A stretch of DNA of 40,284 bases from Deltaproteobacteria bacterium (GTDB taxonomy: Bacteria > Desulfobacterota > Syntrophobacteria > Syntrophobacterales > Thermodesulforhabdaceae): assembly GCA_019309115.1 (NCBI GenBank), contig JAFDGW010000023.1, forward strand, positions 1-40,284, given 5' to 3'. This document shows, piece after piece, positions 18,070 through 27,022 of this stretch (position 1 is the first letter of the stretch; each line of letters begins with the position of its first letter). The translations under genes and the position numbers were made by a program. Below the pieces are notes generated by a model that was given only the letters and a program-made list of their open reading frames with translations, made no database searches and was not told the origin of the DNA.

Positions 18070-19491
18070 ATGGTGTTACCGGATCCTGTCCCTTACCTGC
18101 CATCCCGTCGTGAAGAATGTGGAGTCTTCGGCGTCTTCGGACACGAAGATGCAGCAAAACTTACTTATTTTGGGCTGTATGCCCTTCAGCACCGGGGTCA
18201 GGAAAGTGCGGGGATAGCCGTATCGGACGGAGGATGCATCAAGGAACACAAAGGTATGGGGTTGGTTTCTGAGGTTTTTGGTGAAGAAACTCTGGACGCC
18301 CTTAAGGGACATCTTGCAGTTGGTCACGTGAGGTACTCCACAACAGGTTCGTCCATGCTCAGTAATGCCCAGCCTTTTGTCGTTTTTCATGGTCATGAAT
18401 ATTACGCTATTGCCCATAACGGAAACTTGGTTAACGCTTATGAGTTGCGGAGGAAACTGGAGGCGGAAGGTGCCATATTTCGAACCACTATGGACACTGA
18501 AGTTGTCATGCACCTGATAGCTCGCAATTTGAAATACGGGCTAGATGAAGCAATAGCCAGGGCGCTCGACCAGGTAAGGGGTGCTTATTCGCTTATTATG
18601 TGCACCCGTGACAAACTCATAGCAATCAGGGATCCACACGGATTCCGACCTTTGTGCCTGGGAAAACTGGGGGATACCTTCGTCGTCGCATCAGAAACCT
18701 GTGCTTTTGACCTCATCGAAGCCCACTATATACGAGATGTCCAGCCGGGCGAAGTTCTCATAATCGATCACAATGGTCCTGAGTCATTTTTCCCTTTCGA
18801 CACAGCTGAGCCGAAATACTGCATCTTTGAGCTTATATATTTCGCTAGGCCGGACAGTTCCGTATTCGAGCAGAATGTTTACTTGGTGCGGAAAAAACTC
18901 GGCAACCTTATGGCAAAAGAGTACCGAATTGACGCCGACATGGTTTTACCCTTTCCTGACTCAGGTAACTATGCAGCCATAGGATATGCTCAGGCATCTG
19001 GTTTGCCGTTTGAAATGGGCATAATCAGGAATCACTATGTGGGAAGAACATTTATTCAGCCGAGTCAGGCTATGCGCACCTTTGCAGTGCGTGTGAAGTT
19101 AAATCCAGTCAGAGAGCTTATCAGGGGCAAGAGGTTGGTACTTGTTGAAGATTCGATTATTCGAGGTACCACAACAAAGACACGAATTCATACCCTAAGA
19201 CAGGCCGGGGCTAAGGAGCTTCATCTCTTGGTGAGTTGTCCACCTCATCGGTTTCCCTGTCCGTATGGTATAGACTTTTCCACGAAGGGAGAATTGATTG
19301 CTGCAAGGAAATCGGTTGAAGAAATCCGAGATTTTATCGGACTCGATTCCCTGGGTTACCTGAGCCTCAAAGGGCTTTTACGAGCGGCTGGTAGCATGTC
19401 TCGTAACCATCCGTACTGCGTGGCGTGTTTTACTGGTGAATATGCCATACCGCTGGAAGAGGAATTGAGAAAAGATTGTTTAGAGAGGTGA
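18070..19491 (+). CDS. purF: amidophosphoribosyltransferase
   Basis: A 473-aa enzyme for the first step of purine synthesis: PRPP plus glutamine gives phosphoribosylamine. A 16-residue leader precedes C17 (EECGVFG), which must become the N-terminal nucleophile after cleavage. The glutaminase domain covers ~17-250. The phosphoribosyltransferase domain has the PRPP loop VLVEDSIIRGTT (357-368). C251, C397, C450 and C453 match the four ligands of the [4Fe-4S] cluster in the Bacillus-type enzyme, so this is the iron-sulfur, self-processing class. The ATG at 18070 has GGAG 8 bases upstream. Confidence 0.97.
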   Translation: MVLPDPVPYLPSRREECGVFGVFGHEDAAKLTYFGLYALQHRGQESAGIAVSDGGCIKEHKGMGLVSEVFGEETLDALKGHLAVGHVRYSTTGSSMLSNAQPFVVFHGHEYYAIAHNGNLVNAYELRRKLEAEGAIFRTTMDTEVVMHLIARNLKYGLDEAIARALDQVRGAYSLIMCTRDKLIAIRDPHGFRPLCLGKLGDTFVVASETCAFDLIEAHYIRDVQPGEVLIIDHNGPESFFPFDTAEPKYCIFELIYFARPDSSVFEQNVYLVRKKLGNLMAKEYRIDADMVLPFPDSGNYAAIGYAQASGLPFEMGIIRNHYVGRTFIQPSQAMRTFAVRVKLNPVRELIRGKRLVLVEDSIIRGTTTKTRIHTLRQAGAKELHLLVSCPPHRFPCPYGIDFSTKGELIAARKSVEEIRDFIGLDSLGYLSLKGLLRAAGSMSRNHPYCVACFTGEYAIPLEEELRKDCLER

Positions 19492-19501
19492 TACTTTCGG
19501 T

Positions 19502-20515
19502 ATGACAGGTTTTCGAGATGCGAGGATTCTTGAATGGGCGAAAGAGGCGCTTACTATTGAGGCTGAAGGTATTCTTGCCGTCAGAGAAAAGATAGGTGCG
19601 GAGTTTGAAAAGGCGATAGAACTTTTTGCCAGGTGTCAAGGTCGGGTAATAACGACGGGGATTGGAAAATCCGGTATAGTTGCCCGCAAGATTGCAGCCA
19701 CCCTGAGTTCCACAGGAACGCCTGCTTTTTTCCTTCATCCAGTGGAAGCCCTACATGGCGATCTGGGCATGGTTCGCGGTGAAGATATTATCCTTGCAAT
19801 ATCCAACAGTGGAGAAACCACCGAGCTATTTGAGATGATACGGGCAGTCAAACCTCTGGGAATTCTTGTTGTTACACTCGCTGGAAATCTTAATTCTCGC
19901 CTTGCTCGCCTTAGCGATGTAGTTATCGACGTTGGCGTTCCTAGAGAAGCCTGTGCTTTTGGACTGGCACCCACAGCAAGCACTACTGCTGCACTGGCCG
20001 TTGGCGATGCATTGGCGGTGGTACTTACTAGAAAAAAGAACTTCGATATTAATGATTTTCGAAACTTCCACCCTGGTGGTCATCTCGGAAGGCGACTCAT
20101 GGTGCCGGTTGTACAACTTATGAAGCGAGGTGAAAACATACCGAAGGTAGTTGTTGGCGCATCGATGGAAGAGGTAATAGATGAGATGAATCGCAAGGGC
20201 TTGGGAGCTACTCTTGTTATGGATAAAGAGGGCAAGCTTATGGGAATTTTTACCGACGGCGATCTGAGGAGAGCCATAACCAGATGGGGCTCCGAGCTTT
20301 ATGAGCGGGTTATTGAGGATGTGATGACCAGAGACCCAAAAACTGTGACTGTTGATAGCTCCGTTGCTGATGCACTCCAGATTATGGAAAGATTCTTAAT
20401 AACGGTTCTTCCGGTTATTAGCGAGCAAGGGAGCGTGGAGGGTATCCTTCACCTTCACGATCTTCTAGGCAAAGGGCAGGTAGAATTTCGTATTACCAAT
20501 CAGGTTATCGAATAA
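19502..20515 (+). CDS. kdsD: D-arabinose 5-phosphate isomerase (KdsD/KpsF family)
   Basis: A 337-aa isomerase that converts ribulose 5-phosphate to arabinose 5-phosphate, the first step toward Kdo for lipopolysaccharide. It has a SIS domain at ~40-185 (GIGKSGIVARKIAATLSSTG, HGDLG, NSGETTE, then FHPGGHLGRRL) and two CBS domains at ~210-265 and ~275-330 (IFTDGDLRR; VLPVI). Length fits the family. It lies 10 bases after purF. Kdo genes are not in the window, so the assignment rests on the domain order. A Gram-negative envelope is implied. Confidence 0.94.
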   Translation: MTGFRDARILEWAKEALTIEAEGILAVREKIGAEFEKAIELFARCQGRVITTGIGKSGIVARKIAATLSSTGTPAFFLHPVEALHGDLGMVRGEDIILAISNSGETTELFEMIRAVKPLGILVVTLAGNLNSRLARLSDVVIDVGVPREACAFGLAPTASTTAALAVGDALAVVLTRKKNFDINDFRNFHPGGHLGRRLMVPVVQLMKRGENIPKVVVGASMEEVIDEMNRKGLGATLVMDKEGKLMGIFTDGDLRRAITRWGSELYERVIEDVMTRDPKTVTVDSSVADALQIMERFLITVLPVISEQGSVEGILHLHDLLGKGQVEFRITNQVIE

Positions 20516-20545
20516 ACCGAGTGCTTTCTTCCATACAGTAGCCGG

Positions 20546-22360
20546 ATGTACACCCAGATAATTTACTTTCTTGTAGTTCTTTTCGTTTTCACCACAGGAG
20601 GAAACAGCGATAAGCTATTGCTGGGTAATAAAACTGCTTTTCTCCTTACCTGTGGTCAATTCTACCTGTTTCATTTGATTTGCAAATATCTTTACGGCAG
20701 GGCGGCGAAGCGAGTGTGGGCGGGGCTGTCTATTCCCTCTATGGCTCAACATGCTATAGAAAGCCTGCTGAATATTGTGGCTATCTTTTTTCTCGTGCTT
20801 TTAACCTATGTGGTACAGGTCAAACGTTTCATAAATCACTTTGAAATTTTCCGCTTTTCCCCAACCCTGACCGCTCTTGTCGGACTGTGTTTTTACTTCT
20901 TTTACCTCGTTATTATGTGGCGTCACACCGTTAGGTTTCATCAACGCTTTGCTGGAAGCAACGTTGTTTCGAAAGACTACGTAAAACAGCAGTTTGTCCT
21001 CTATGCCGGATTGCTGGTTCCCTGGTTGTTCCTTTCAGGGATATCTGAAATTCTTGAGCATCTATTACCCTTTCGGATGTTCCAAACAGAAACAGGTGAA
21101 TTCATTCTGTTTGCCTTCGGGCTTGTCCTCTTTGTTACTTTCGGTCCGTCGCTTATGGTTAAGGCCTGGCGCTGCAAGCCGATTCTTGCTGGGGAAAGGC
21201 GCGCGGAACTCGAGAAGTTCTGTAAAGAGCAGGGTTTTATTGTTAAGGACCTTTTGCTGTGGCCACTACTTGGGGGAAAAGGTCTCACTGCAGCAGTTGT
21301 GGGATTTCTACCTCGCTGGCGTTACATCTTAATAACTCCCGGTCTTTACCATCTCTTAAATGATGACGAACTCAAAGCCGTTTTGGCTCACGAACTGGGA
21401 CACATAAAGCTCAGGCATATGCCTTTCTATCTTCTTTTTTTTGTAGCCTTTTCCGCCATGCTCTACATTTACGGAGATGTGGGCTTTTTGCTACTTATGA
21501 AAAATTCCCTGTTTTTGCAAATGGTTTTCGATAACGGTGCGCTGAGTCAAACAGTTCTTGCTCTAGTTTGTTCGGTTCCACTTCTCGCGTTTCTCATAGT
21601 GTACTTCAGGTTCGTATTCGGCTATTTCATTCGAAACTGCGAAAGGCAGGCAGATCTTTACTCCATGAGAGTGATTGGGAACCCGTGGTCTCTGATTTCA
21701 GCTTTTAAGAAAATATCTCTTGCAAGTGGTAACATAGAAGATTTGCCAAGTTGGCATCATTACAGCATTCGGCAGAGGATAGAGTTTTTGAAAGCCGCTT
21801 ATTATTATCCAGCCTTAGGTGTTAGCCATGATGTTAGCCTGAAAAGGGCCATGGTTGTTTTTGCCGTAACGTTTGTTTTGCTAGCTGGTGGAGGGATTTT
21901 ACTGAAACGATCTGAGTGGTACAAAGACCAGGGCCTGGACGTGATAATTCACATGCTAGCCGGCGAATTCAAACAGAAGGGGGTTACAACTGGAGAAATT
22001 TACGCAATGTATGGGGGATACCTTCTTGAAAAGCACAGGTACGGTGAAGCGGAAAGAGTTCTAGAAAGGGGCCTTGAGCTGTATCCTGAAAATGCAGAAG
22101 TTCTGAACAACCTAGCATGGTTGTACGTCACCGCCCCAGAGCCTTACCGATCGCCGGAAAAGGCGGTTGCTCTTGCCAGCAAAGCAGTTAAACTCGCCCC
22201 GGATAAGCCCTACATCTGGGACACTCTTGCGGAAGCCTATTACATCACCGCTCAGTACGAAAAAGCCTTGAATGCCATATCCCGTGCCGTTAAGCTGGAT
22301 TCAAATCCGTATTATGCCCGTCAGATGCAAAAGATTTTGAAAGCTCTGAAAAAACAATGA
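20546..22360 (+). CDS. membrane M48-family metallopeptidase with C-terminal TPR repeats
   Basis: A 604-aa protein. Several hydrophobic segments (about 1-50, 70-125, 148-205, 290-365 and 433-455) predict an integral membrane protein. Zinc site: HELGH with H282, E283 and H286, and the third ligand E366 in CERQADLYS, as in HtpX/Ste24 peptidases. Residues ~480-600 form TPR repeats (EAERVLERGLELYPENAEVLNNLAWLY, then KAVALASKAVKLAP). Such proteases act in membrane protein quality control; the TPR part could bind partners or substrates. The ATG at 20546 has only a weak ribosome site, so the start is less sure. It follows kdsD by 30 bases. Confidence 0.88.
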   Translation: MYTQIIYFLVVLFVFTTGGNSDKLLLGNKTAFLLTCGQFYLFHLICKYLYGRAAKRVWAGLSIPSMAQHAIESLLNIVAIFFLVLLTYVVQVKRFINHFEIFRFSPTLTALVGLCFYFFYLVIMWRHTVRFHQRFAGSNVVSKDYVKQQFVLYAGLLVPWLFLSGISEILEHLLPFRMFQTETGEFILFAFGLVLFVTFGPSLMVKAWRCKPILAGERRAELEKFCKEQGFIVKDLLLWPLLGGKGLTAAVVGFLPRWRYILITPGLYHLLNDDELKAVLAHELGHIKLRHMPFYLLFFVAFSAMLYIYGDVGFLLLMKNSLFLQMVFDNGALSQTVLALVCSVPLLAFLIVYFRFVFGYFIRNCERQADLYSMRVIGNPWSLISAFKKISLASGNIEDLPSWHHYSIRQRIEFLKAAYYYPALGVSHDVSLKRAMVVFAVTFVLLAGGGILLKRSEWYKDQGLDVIIHMLAGEFKQKGVTTGEIYAMYGGYLLEKHRYGEAERVLERGLELYPENAEVLNNLAWLYVTAPEPYRSPEKAVALASKAVKLAPDKPYIWDTLAEAYYITAQYEKALNAISRAVKLDSNPYYARQMQKILKALKKQ

Positions 22361-22373
22361 TCTCAACTCAATT

Positions 22374-22898
22374 TCAAATAGCATACACGCACAACCTGTC
22401 CCGGCCTGCAGTTTCCGTGGCCCTTAATGTCCAGCCTCGTGGTGGAAAGTGAAGACCATATACCCACAATTCCCCACTCCAGTTTTTGCTTTTGAGAAGA
22501 TCGGCCAGTGGATCGAATGGTTTGTCCGGATAGATGTAAATAGTGTCGGCGTAGTAAATGTTTAAGGTGAGATAGTTACCACAAATCACAGAGGCGTTGG
22601 CCAGGTCGAGAGTTCTGTAAGCTTGGGCAGCTAAGGTGCACAGTTCCGGATCTATTTCAATTCCCACGGCGTTCGTGAAAATGGATGCCACGGCAACAAC
22701 CACACCGTCCCCGGATCCTGCATCAATGAATAGTCTTCTGCCTTGCAGATTCAGCTTCTGAAAAAAGTAGTAGATGGACACAGGTCTTGAAACCGCCCAC
22801 ATACCAACGCTGGTGCTACGGTAGGGAACTTCGTCGTGGATTTTGTACAGCTCTGCATAGTATCTATAGATTTTTCGAAATTCCTCAGACCGTAGCAA
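22374..22898 (-). CDS. class I SAM-dependent methyltransferase-like protein
   Basis: A 174-aa protein with the SAM-binding motif I LFIDAGSGDG (56-65) and an acidic residue after strand 2 (GIEIDPE, 79-85), typical of small Rossmann methyltransferases, including the DOT1-like group. A motif IV such as NPPY or DPPY is not clear; instead IYPDKPFDPL follows. The substrate is unknown. The start is a TTG at 22898, ten bases after the stop of the beta-helix gene; an in-frame ATG occurs farther in. It ends 13 bases from the stop of the convergent M48 gene. Confidence 0.78.
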   Translation of the reverse strand: MLRSEEFRKIYRYYAELYKIHDEVPYRSTSVGMWAVSRPVSIYYFFQKLNLQGRRLFIDAGSGDGVVVAVASIFTNAVGIEIDPELCTLAAQAYRTLDLANASVICGNYLTLNIYYADTIYIYPDKPFDPLADLLKSKNWSGELWVYGLHFPPRGWTLRATETAGRDRLCVYAI

Positions 22899-22907
22899 GT
22901 TTCCCGC

Positions 22908-23726
22908 CTATCCACGAGAACTTATTACACTATTGGGAGGATAGTAACCTCCGGGCACGAGAACCCCTGGCCACACAAGACTATGAGGTCCCATCAAAAC
23001 GCCAGGATTCGTTACGGAGTTGCAGCCCAGTTCACTCCCATCCCCCACGATCGCTCCAAGCTTCTGAAGACCCGTGTCAATCTCCTCGTCGAGCAATTTT
23101 ATTTTTACAGCCTTTCTGTTCATTTTGAGGTTCGCCAGTTTTACGCCAGCCCCAAGGTTAACATCTTGGCCAAGGATGCTATCTCCGATGTAGGCAAAGT
23201 GGCCGGCCTTGGCACCGTCCATCATGATAGAGTTTTTCATTTCCGTTGTATGTCCCACTACACAGTGATTTCCCACAATGCATTTTCCACGAACATAAGC
23301 ACCTTGCCGCACTTCAGTGTAGTTTCCAATTACCGTAGGGCCCTTTATTAGCGCCGTTGGCTCTATCACTACACCCTTCCCCAGAGACACTCTGCCATCC
23401 CATATAACACAGCCAGCAAAGAGCACGGTAGCATCGGTAGTTTCCACTCCCTTAATCTTTACCCTGAAGTTTCCCTTCGATGCGTCCCCGCCGAGTATCT
23501 CGAAACCAGATCTGTGGACTTCGCCATTGTGAATAACCACTGTTTCTTGCAGGGGCCGCTGAAAATCCCGGAACGAATGGGGCAGTCTTTCTGCTTTTTC
23601 CAGCAGTTCATAGCACATTTCGCGAATGTCCGGCACGATCTTCCAGACCTGCTGATACTTTCTTAAAAGATCACCAAATGACAGGGTAGATAAATCAAAA
23701 AAAGAGTGAGTTTTGAGAAGTTCCAT
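22908..23726 (-). CDS. left-handed beta-helix protein, GlmU-C/acyltransferase-like
   Basis: A 272-aa protein. From about residue 95 on it has the hexapeptide repeats of a left-handed beta-helix (for example IEPTALIKGP, VIGNYTEVRQ, IVGNHCVVGH, SIMMDGAKAG and IGDSILGQDV). It resembles the acetyltransferase end of GlmU and related sugar-nucleotide enzymes but lacks the nucleotidyltransferase domain (no LAAGxGTRM). An acyl- or acetyltransferase on a sugar-nucleotide is likely, with no clue to the substrate. Residues 1-70 are helical. The ATG at 23726 has AAGGAG 7 bases upstream. Confidence 0.85.
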   Translation of the reverse strand: MELLKTHSFFDLSTLSFGDLLRKYQQVWKIVPDIREMCYELLEKAERLPHSFRDFQRPLQETVVIHNGEVHRSGFEILGGDASKGNFRVKIKGVETTDATVLFAGCVIWDGRVSLGKGVVIEPTALIKGPTVIGNYTEVRQGAYVRGKCIVGNHCVVGHTTEMKNSIMMDGAKAGHFAYIGDSILGQDVNLGAGVKLANLKMNRKAVKIKLLDEEIDTGLQKLGAIVGDGSELGCNSVTNPGVLMGPHSLVWPGVLVPGGYYPPNSVISSRG

Positions 23727-23747
23727 TGAGGTGCTCCTTTTTTGTCG

Positions 23748-24194
23748 CTATTGCCCCGTCTGGTTTCTGAGAAATTTACCATGTTCGATCTTTATACACT
23801 TGCTCATTACCACCTCAAGCCCTGCTTTCCTCGCCTTCTCGGCGGATTCGTTGTGAGCAAGCCCAAGTTGCATCCAGACAACTTTAGCACCTATGGATAT
23901 AGCATCGTCAACGATGGGCGGAATCGCTTCCGGTTTTCTGAAAATATCTACAACGTCCACAGGTTCCGGAATTGACTTCAAATCGGGATAACACTTTTCG
24001 CCGAGGACCTGTTCGTACTTTGGGTTAACGGGGATTATCTTATAACCGTGCTCTTTCAGGTACCGGGCTACTTGGTGGCTGTCCCGATCTGGTTTTTCTG
24101 AAATCCCAACAATTGCTATGGTTTTGACGTTTTTTAAAATATTAACGATTTCCTCGTCGGGCGGATTGTAATCCGGAAGTTCGCATGTTTGCAT
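23748..24194 (-). CDS. CoA-binding domain protein (YccU family)
   Basis: A 148-aa single-domain protein of the CoA_binding_2 type: IAIVGISEKPDRDSHQVARYL near residues 26-46, then IPVNPKYEQVLGEKCYPDL, then DVVDIFRKPE and VWMQLGLAHNESAEKA. Members bind CoA and are linked to acyl-CoA or NDP-CoA-ligase-like modules. C-terminal CIKIEHGKF is family-like. Start ATG 24194 with GGAGGAGGG upstream; the longer frame from 24257 lies inside the U32 gene. It overlaps the end of that gene by 53 bases. Confidence 0.9.
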   Translation of the reverse strand: MQTCELPDYNPPDEEIVNILKNVKTIAIVGISEKPDRDSHQVARYLKEHGYKIIPVNPKYEQVLGEKCYPDLKSIPEPVDVVDIFRKPEAIPPIVDDAISIGAKVVWMQLGLAHNESAEKARKAGLEVVMSKCIKIEHGKFLRNQTGQ

Positions 24195-26304
24195 GGTCTT
24201 CCCTCCTCCAGTTAAAAATAGAATATGGCTCGTCAGATCTCTCTCTTTTAAATCCACTTAATAACCTGGAAAGGTCCTTTCGTAAACTCCGAGGGCCTTC
24301 GCTTATGTCAATTTCAAAGAGGCGGTAGCCCATTTTTTCGAGATCAGATATGAAAGCAAACCAGCTTACAGGGCGATCCGGGAAAACGAGTGCAAAGGAT
24401 CCCTGCTTTTTGTACACGTAGCCTTCACCTCTGGGAGAAAAAAATGGTTTCTGCTCCATCAGCTTTGGATGTAATGCTGAAATCATAATTGGCATCCAGT
24501 GAAAGACTGTCACTATAGGGGCAGCCGGCAAAGGGTCATCCATTAGCGCCCTTAACTCACCTTCGGACATTTCCGCAGACAGTGTAACCCAGGAACAACC
24601 CAGTTCGGCAAGATGGGCGATGGCAAAGTGGTTCCTTATGTTGAGGCGAACGCCCGCCACAATGCCAAGCTTTGTTCCGGTTATATTGCAGCCCTTCAAA
24701 AGTTCCAGATGAGCGAGATTGTTCACTTCCCATAGTATGAACCCCTTGCTAATGAACCACATAATGGCTCGCCTAAGATTATCCGATTCCATGTAAGGTG
24801 AAGGCAAGGATAAAATAAGCCGCTCTTTTTGTGCCTTTAGAAGTCGCATTTCACTGAGGCTTCGCAGGTTTGATAACGTGGCCTTTAGTATAACCCACTT
24901 CGCCGGGGAGTTGAGAGCCATTGGCAACTCTGCTGTAGATCCGATTTTTAAAATAAGTTTCTTGCCGGATTTTCTTACCTGACGCCTGATATCTGGTATC
25001 TCCAGTTCTGCTTGGAAACCGCCTTCTTCCGAAGCTATCAAAAGCGACAAAGCCGTAACCGTCTCAGATTTTATTCGGTTCCAAATTTCCCGAGGGTTTG
25101 TCAAAACGTTCGCACTCCATGCACTACCCACCCGGAACAGTCGGCTGCCTTCTGGAAGTTGTGGCATACCCACTATCAGCACAGTGGTACCGGCATTGGC
25201 GCTTTTGAGTTCCTTCCCGTCCATAGTCTGTATGCTTTTGACACGAGCTAGAGGTTCTTCCTTGCCTCTGTTCGATTCCGGCCTCAGTAAATCCCCGACA
25301 GTGATAGAGCGTCTGACCTTCACGACGGCGGCTTTTCGCCCTTTCATTCGCTGAACCACGCCTACCCAGATTCCACTAGTCCCGGATCGGTGAGGCGTTA
25401 AAACGCTAGATGATGGATCATCAGACCAGAAACCCTCCGTGAACTTGCGAGATGGCGAATCCGCAAGAATGGCTTCTGCTTCTTCGATAGCCTTCCTTTC
25501 GGCTTCTTTTCCATCGGCGTCTAGAATCATCCTATACGCCCTGACCACCGAATACACATAATCCGGTGATTTCATTCTGCCTTCTATTTTAAGAGCTTTA
25601 ACACCGGAACGCTTGAGTTCCGGCACATGTCGCAGACCGCAAAAATCGTTACAGGATAAGAAGAAACCTTCCCTTTTCCCCTGTCTGAATTTTAATCGGC
25701 ACGGTTGAACGCATTTTCCCTCAAGCCCGCTTTTTCCACCCCGAAAGCTACTTGCGTAACAAAACCCGGAGTAAGAATAACACAGAGCGCCATGAACGAA
25801 GACTTCCAGTTCAATAGGAGACGCTTTTGCGAATTGAACAACGGTGGAAAGGGGGAGTTCGCGTGCCAGAACCACTCGTTTTGCCCCAACAGATTGTGCC
25901 GCCTTAATTCCGTCCAAGGTGTGAATGCCTGCCAGGGTGCTGAGGTGTAAAGGTACATCAGGAAAAAGTTTTTTGAAAAGATAGATGATTCCCAGGTCCT
26001 GAACAATAACACCATGAGGTTCTATAGAAGCAATCCGGCATATTAGTTTCTTGACCTCTTCGGCTACACTGGCCCTTGCGAGAGCGTTCAAGGCGATGTA
26101 AATCCTCTTTCCTCTCGCCGCTGCCCAGCGGGTGAGGATTTCACAGTCTCGAAGTGAAAAATTAACGGCCGATGCTCTTGCGTTCCATCCCTTCAAACCT
26201 ATGTAAACAGCGTCCGCCCCAGCCTCTATGGCCGCCCAGAAAGCCTCAATAGATCCAGCAGGGGCCAGTAGTTCGGGCTTTGGCGTTTTCCCCTCTTCAG
26301 TCAT
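24142..26304 (-). CDS. U32 family protein, RlhA/YdcP-like (putative RNA hydroxylase)
   Basis: A 720-aa protein. The N-terminus has PELLAPAGS (9-17) and the U32 signature near 180-225: FVHGALCYSYSGFCYASS, then GKCVQPCR, with cysteines that could hold a [4Fe-4S] cluster as in UbiU/UbiV and RlhA. A long C-terminal part fits the RlhA (YdcP) type, which hydroxylates a cytidine in 23S rRNA, but the C-terminus is poorly conserved, so the substrate is inferred. Older annotation as collagenase is not supported. The ATG at 26304 overlaps the creatininase stop by 8 bases and has AAGGAA upstream; the TTG at 26328 is less likely. Confidence 0.88.
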   Translation of the reverse strand: MTEEGKTPKPELLAPAGSIEAFWAAIEAGADAVYIGLKGWNARASAVNFSLRDCEILTRWAAARGKRIYIALNALARASVAEEVKKLICRIASIEPHGVIVQDLGIIYLFKKLFPDVPLHLSTLAGIHTLDGIKAAQSVGAKRVVLARELPLSTVVQFAKASPIELEVFVHGALCYSYSGFCYASSFRGGKSGLEGKCVQPCRLKFRQGKREGFFLSCNDFCGLRHVPELKRSGVKALKIEGRMKSPDYVYSVVRAYRMILDADGKEAERKAIEEAEAILADSPSRKFTEGFWSDDPSSSVLTPHRSGTSGIWVGVVQRMKGRKAAVVKVRRSITVGDLLRPESNRGKEEPLARVKSIQTMDGKELKSANAGTTVLIVGMPQLPEGSRLFRVGSAWSANVLTNPREIWNRIKSETVTALSLLIASEEGGFQAELEIPDIRRQVRKSGKKLILKIGSTAELPMALNSPAKWVILKATLSNLRSLSEMRLLKAQKERLILSLPSPYMESDNLRRAIMWFISKGFILWEVNNLAHLELLKGCNITGTKLGIVAGVRLNIRNHFAIAHLAELGCSWVTLSAEMSEGELRALMDDPLPAAPIVTVFHWMPIMISALHPKLMEQKPFFSPRGEGYVYKKQGSFALVFPDRPVSWFAFISDLEKMGYRLFEIDISEGPRSLRKDLSRLLSGFKRERSDEPYSIFNWRREDHANMRTSGLQSARRGNR

Positions 26305-27022
26305 CTGTTTCCTTTTCCATGGCGTCAATTATTTTGATCATTTCGGCAACCGACGCCTCTAGGAGCTTTTTCCCCTTTTCTGGCGAAGCTTTTTGCGGAT
26401 CTCCCCATACTCCACCAGGCCAATATTTCCGTTTATCTCGAACTATCATAAAGGGCGGAAAATCCGGCCATTCTTTCTGAGCAGTTCCTTTAACCGTTTC
26501 TGGCCTCATGTGTAAAATGACCGATGTTTCCACTTCACCGGCATGTGAGTCATCCGTAGTTTCGACAATTCCCTTCCAGGCTCTTGCTCCAAGATCGAGC
26601 ACCGTCAATACGGCACACTTAAGTTTGTCCAGTTCGTTTACGAGTTCTTCACAAGCATCAATGAGCATTGCACTATGAGTACTCCCCGCATGTCCGCTAA
26701 GTATGATAACGTTTCGAAATCCCTGCTTGTAGAGGGAGCGTACTATATCGCAAATGATAGTCCTGAGAGTTAATCCGCTTATACCTATCGTTCCCGGGTG
26801 CTGGGATGTGCTGCGGCAAAGCCCATACCATAGCGGGGGTGCAACCCATACGAATCTTTTTTGGGCCGTTCGCCTAGCAATTTCCGTAGCGTGCCAGGTA
26901 TCAGTGCCCAATGGAAGGTGTGGCCCGTGTTCTTCCACCGATCCACAGGGTAAAATTACTGTGCTTGATTTCCTTAGCCCATCGGCTAGCTCATTCATCG
27001 TTATTTCTTCAATCAACGGCAT
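26297..27022 (-). CDS. creatininase family protein
   Basis: A 241-aa protein of the creatininase/amidohydrolase fold. The metal motifs are GSVEEHGPHLPLGTD (27-41), LSGHAGSTHSAM and DDSHAGEVETS. Known members hydrolyse creatinine or formamidopyrimidines (ArfB, MftE-type); this one has no nearby pathway genes to choose among them. The ATG at 27022 overlaps the purB stop by 14 bases and has GAAAGGG 8 bases upstream; a TTG at 27040 is less likely. Confidence 0.88.
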   Translation of the reverse strand: MPLIEEITMNELADGLRKSSTVILPCGSVEEHGPHLPLGTDTWHATEIARRTAQKRFVWVAPPLWYGLCRSTSQHPGTIGISGLTLRTIICDIVRSLYKQGFRNVIILSGHAGSTHSAMLIDACEELVNELDKLKCAVLTVLDLGARAWKGIVETTDDSHAGEVETSVILHMRPETVKGTAQKEWPDFPPFMIVRDKRKYWPGGVWGDPQKASPEKGKKLLEASVAEMIKIIDAMEKETDD

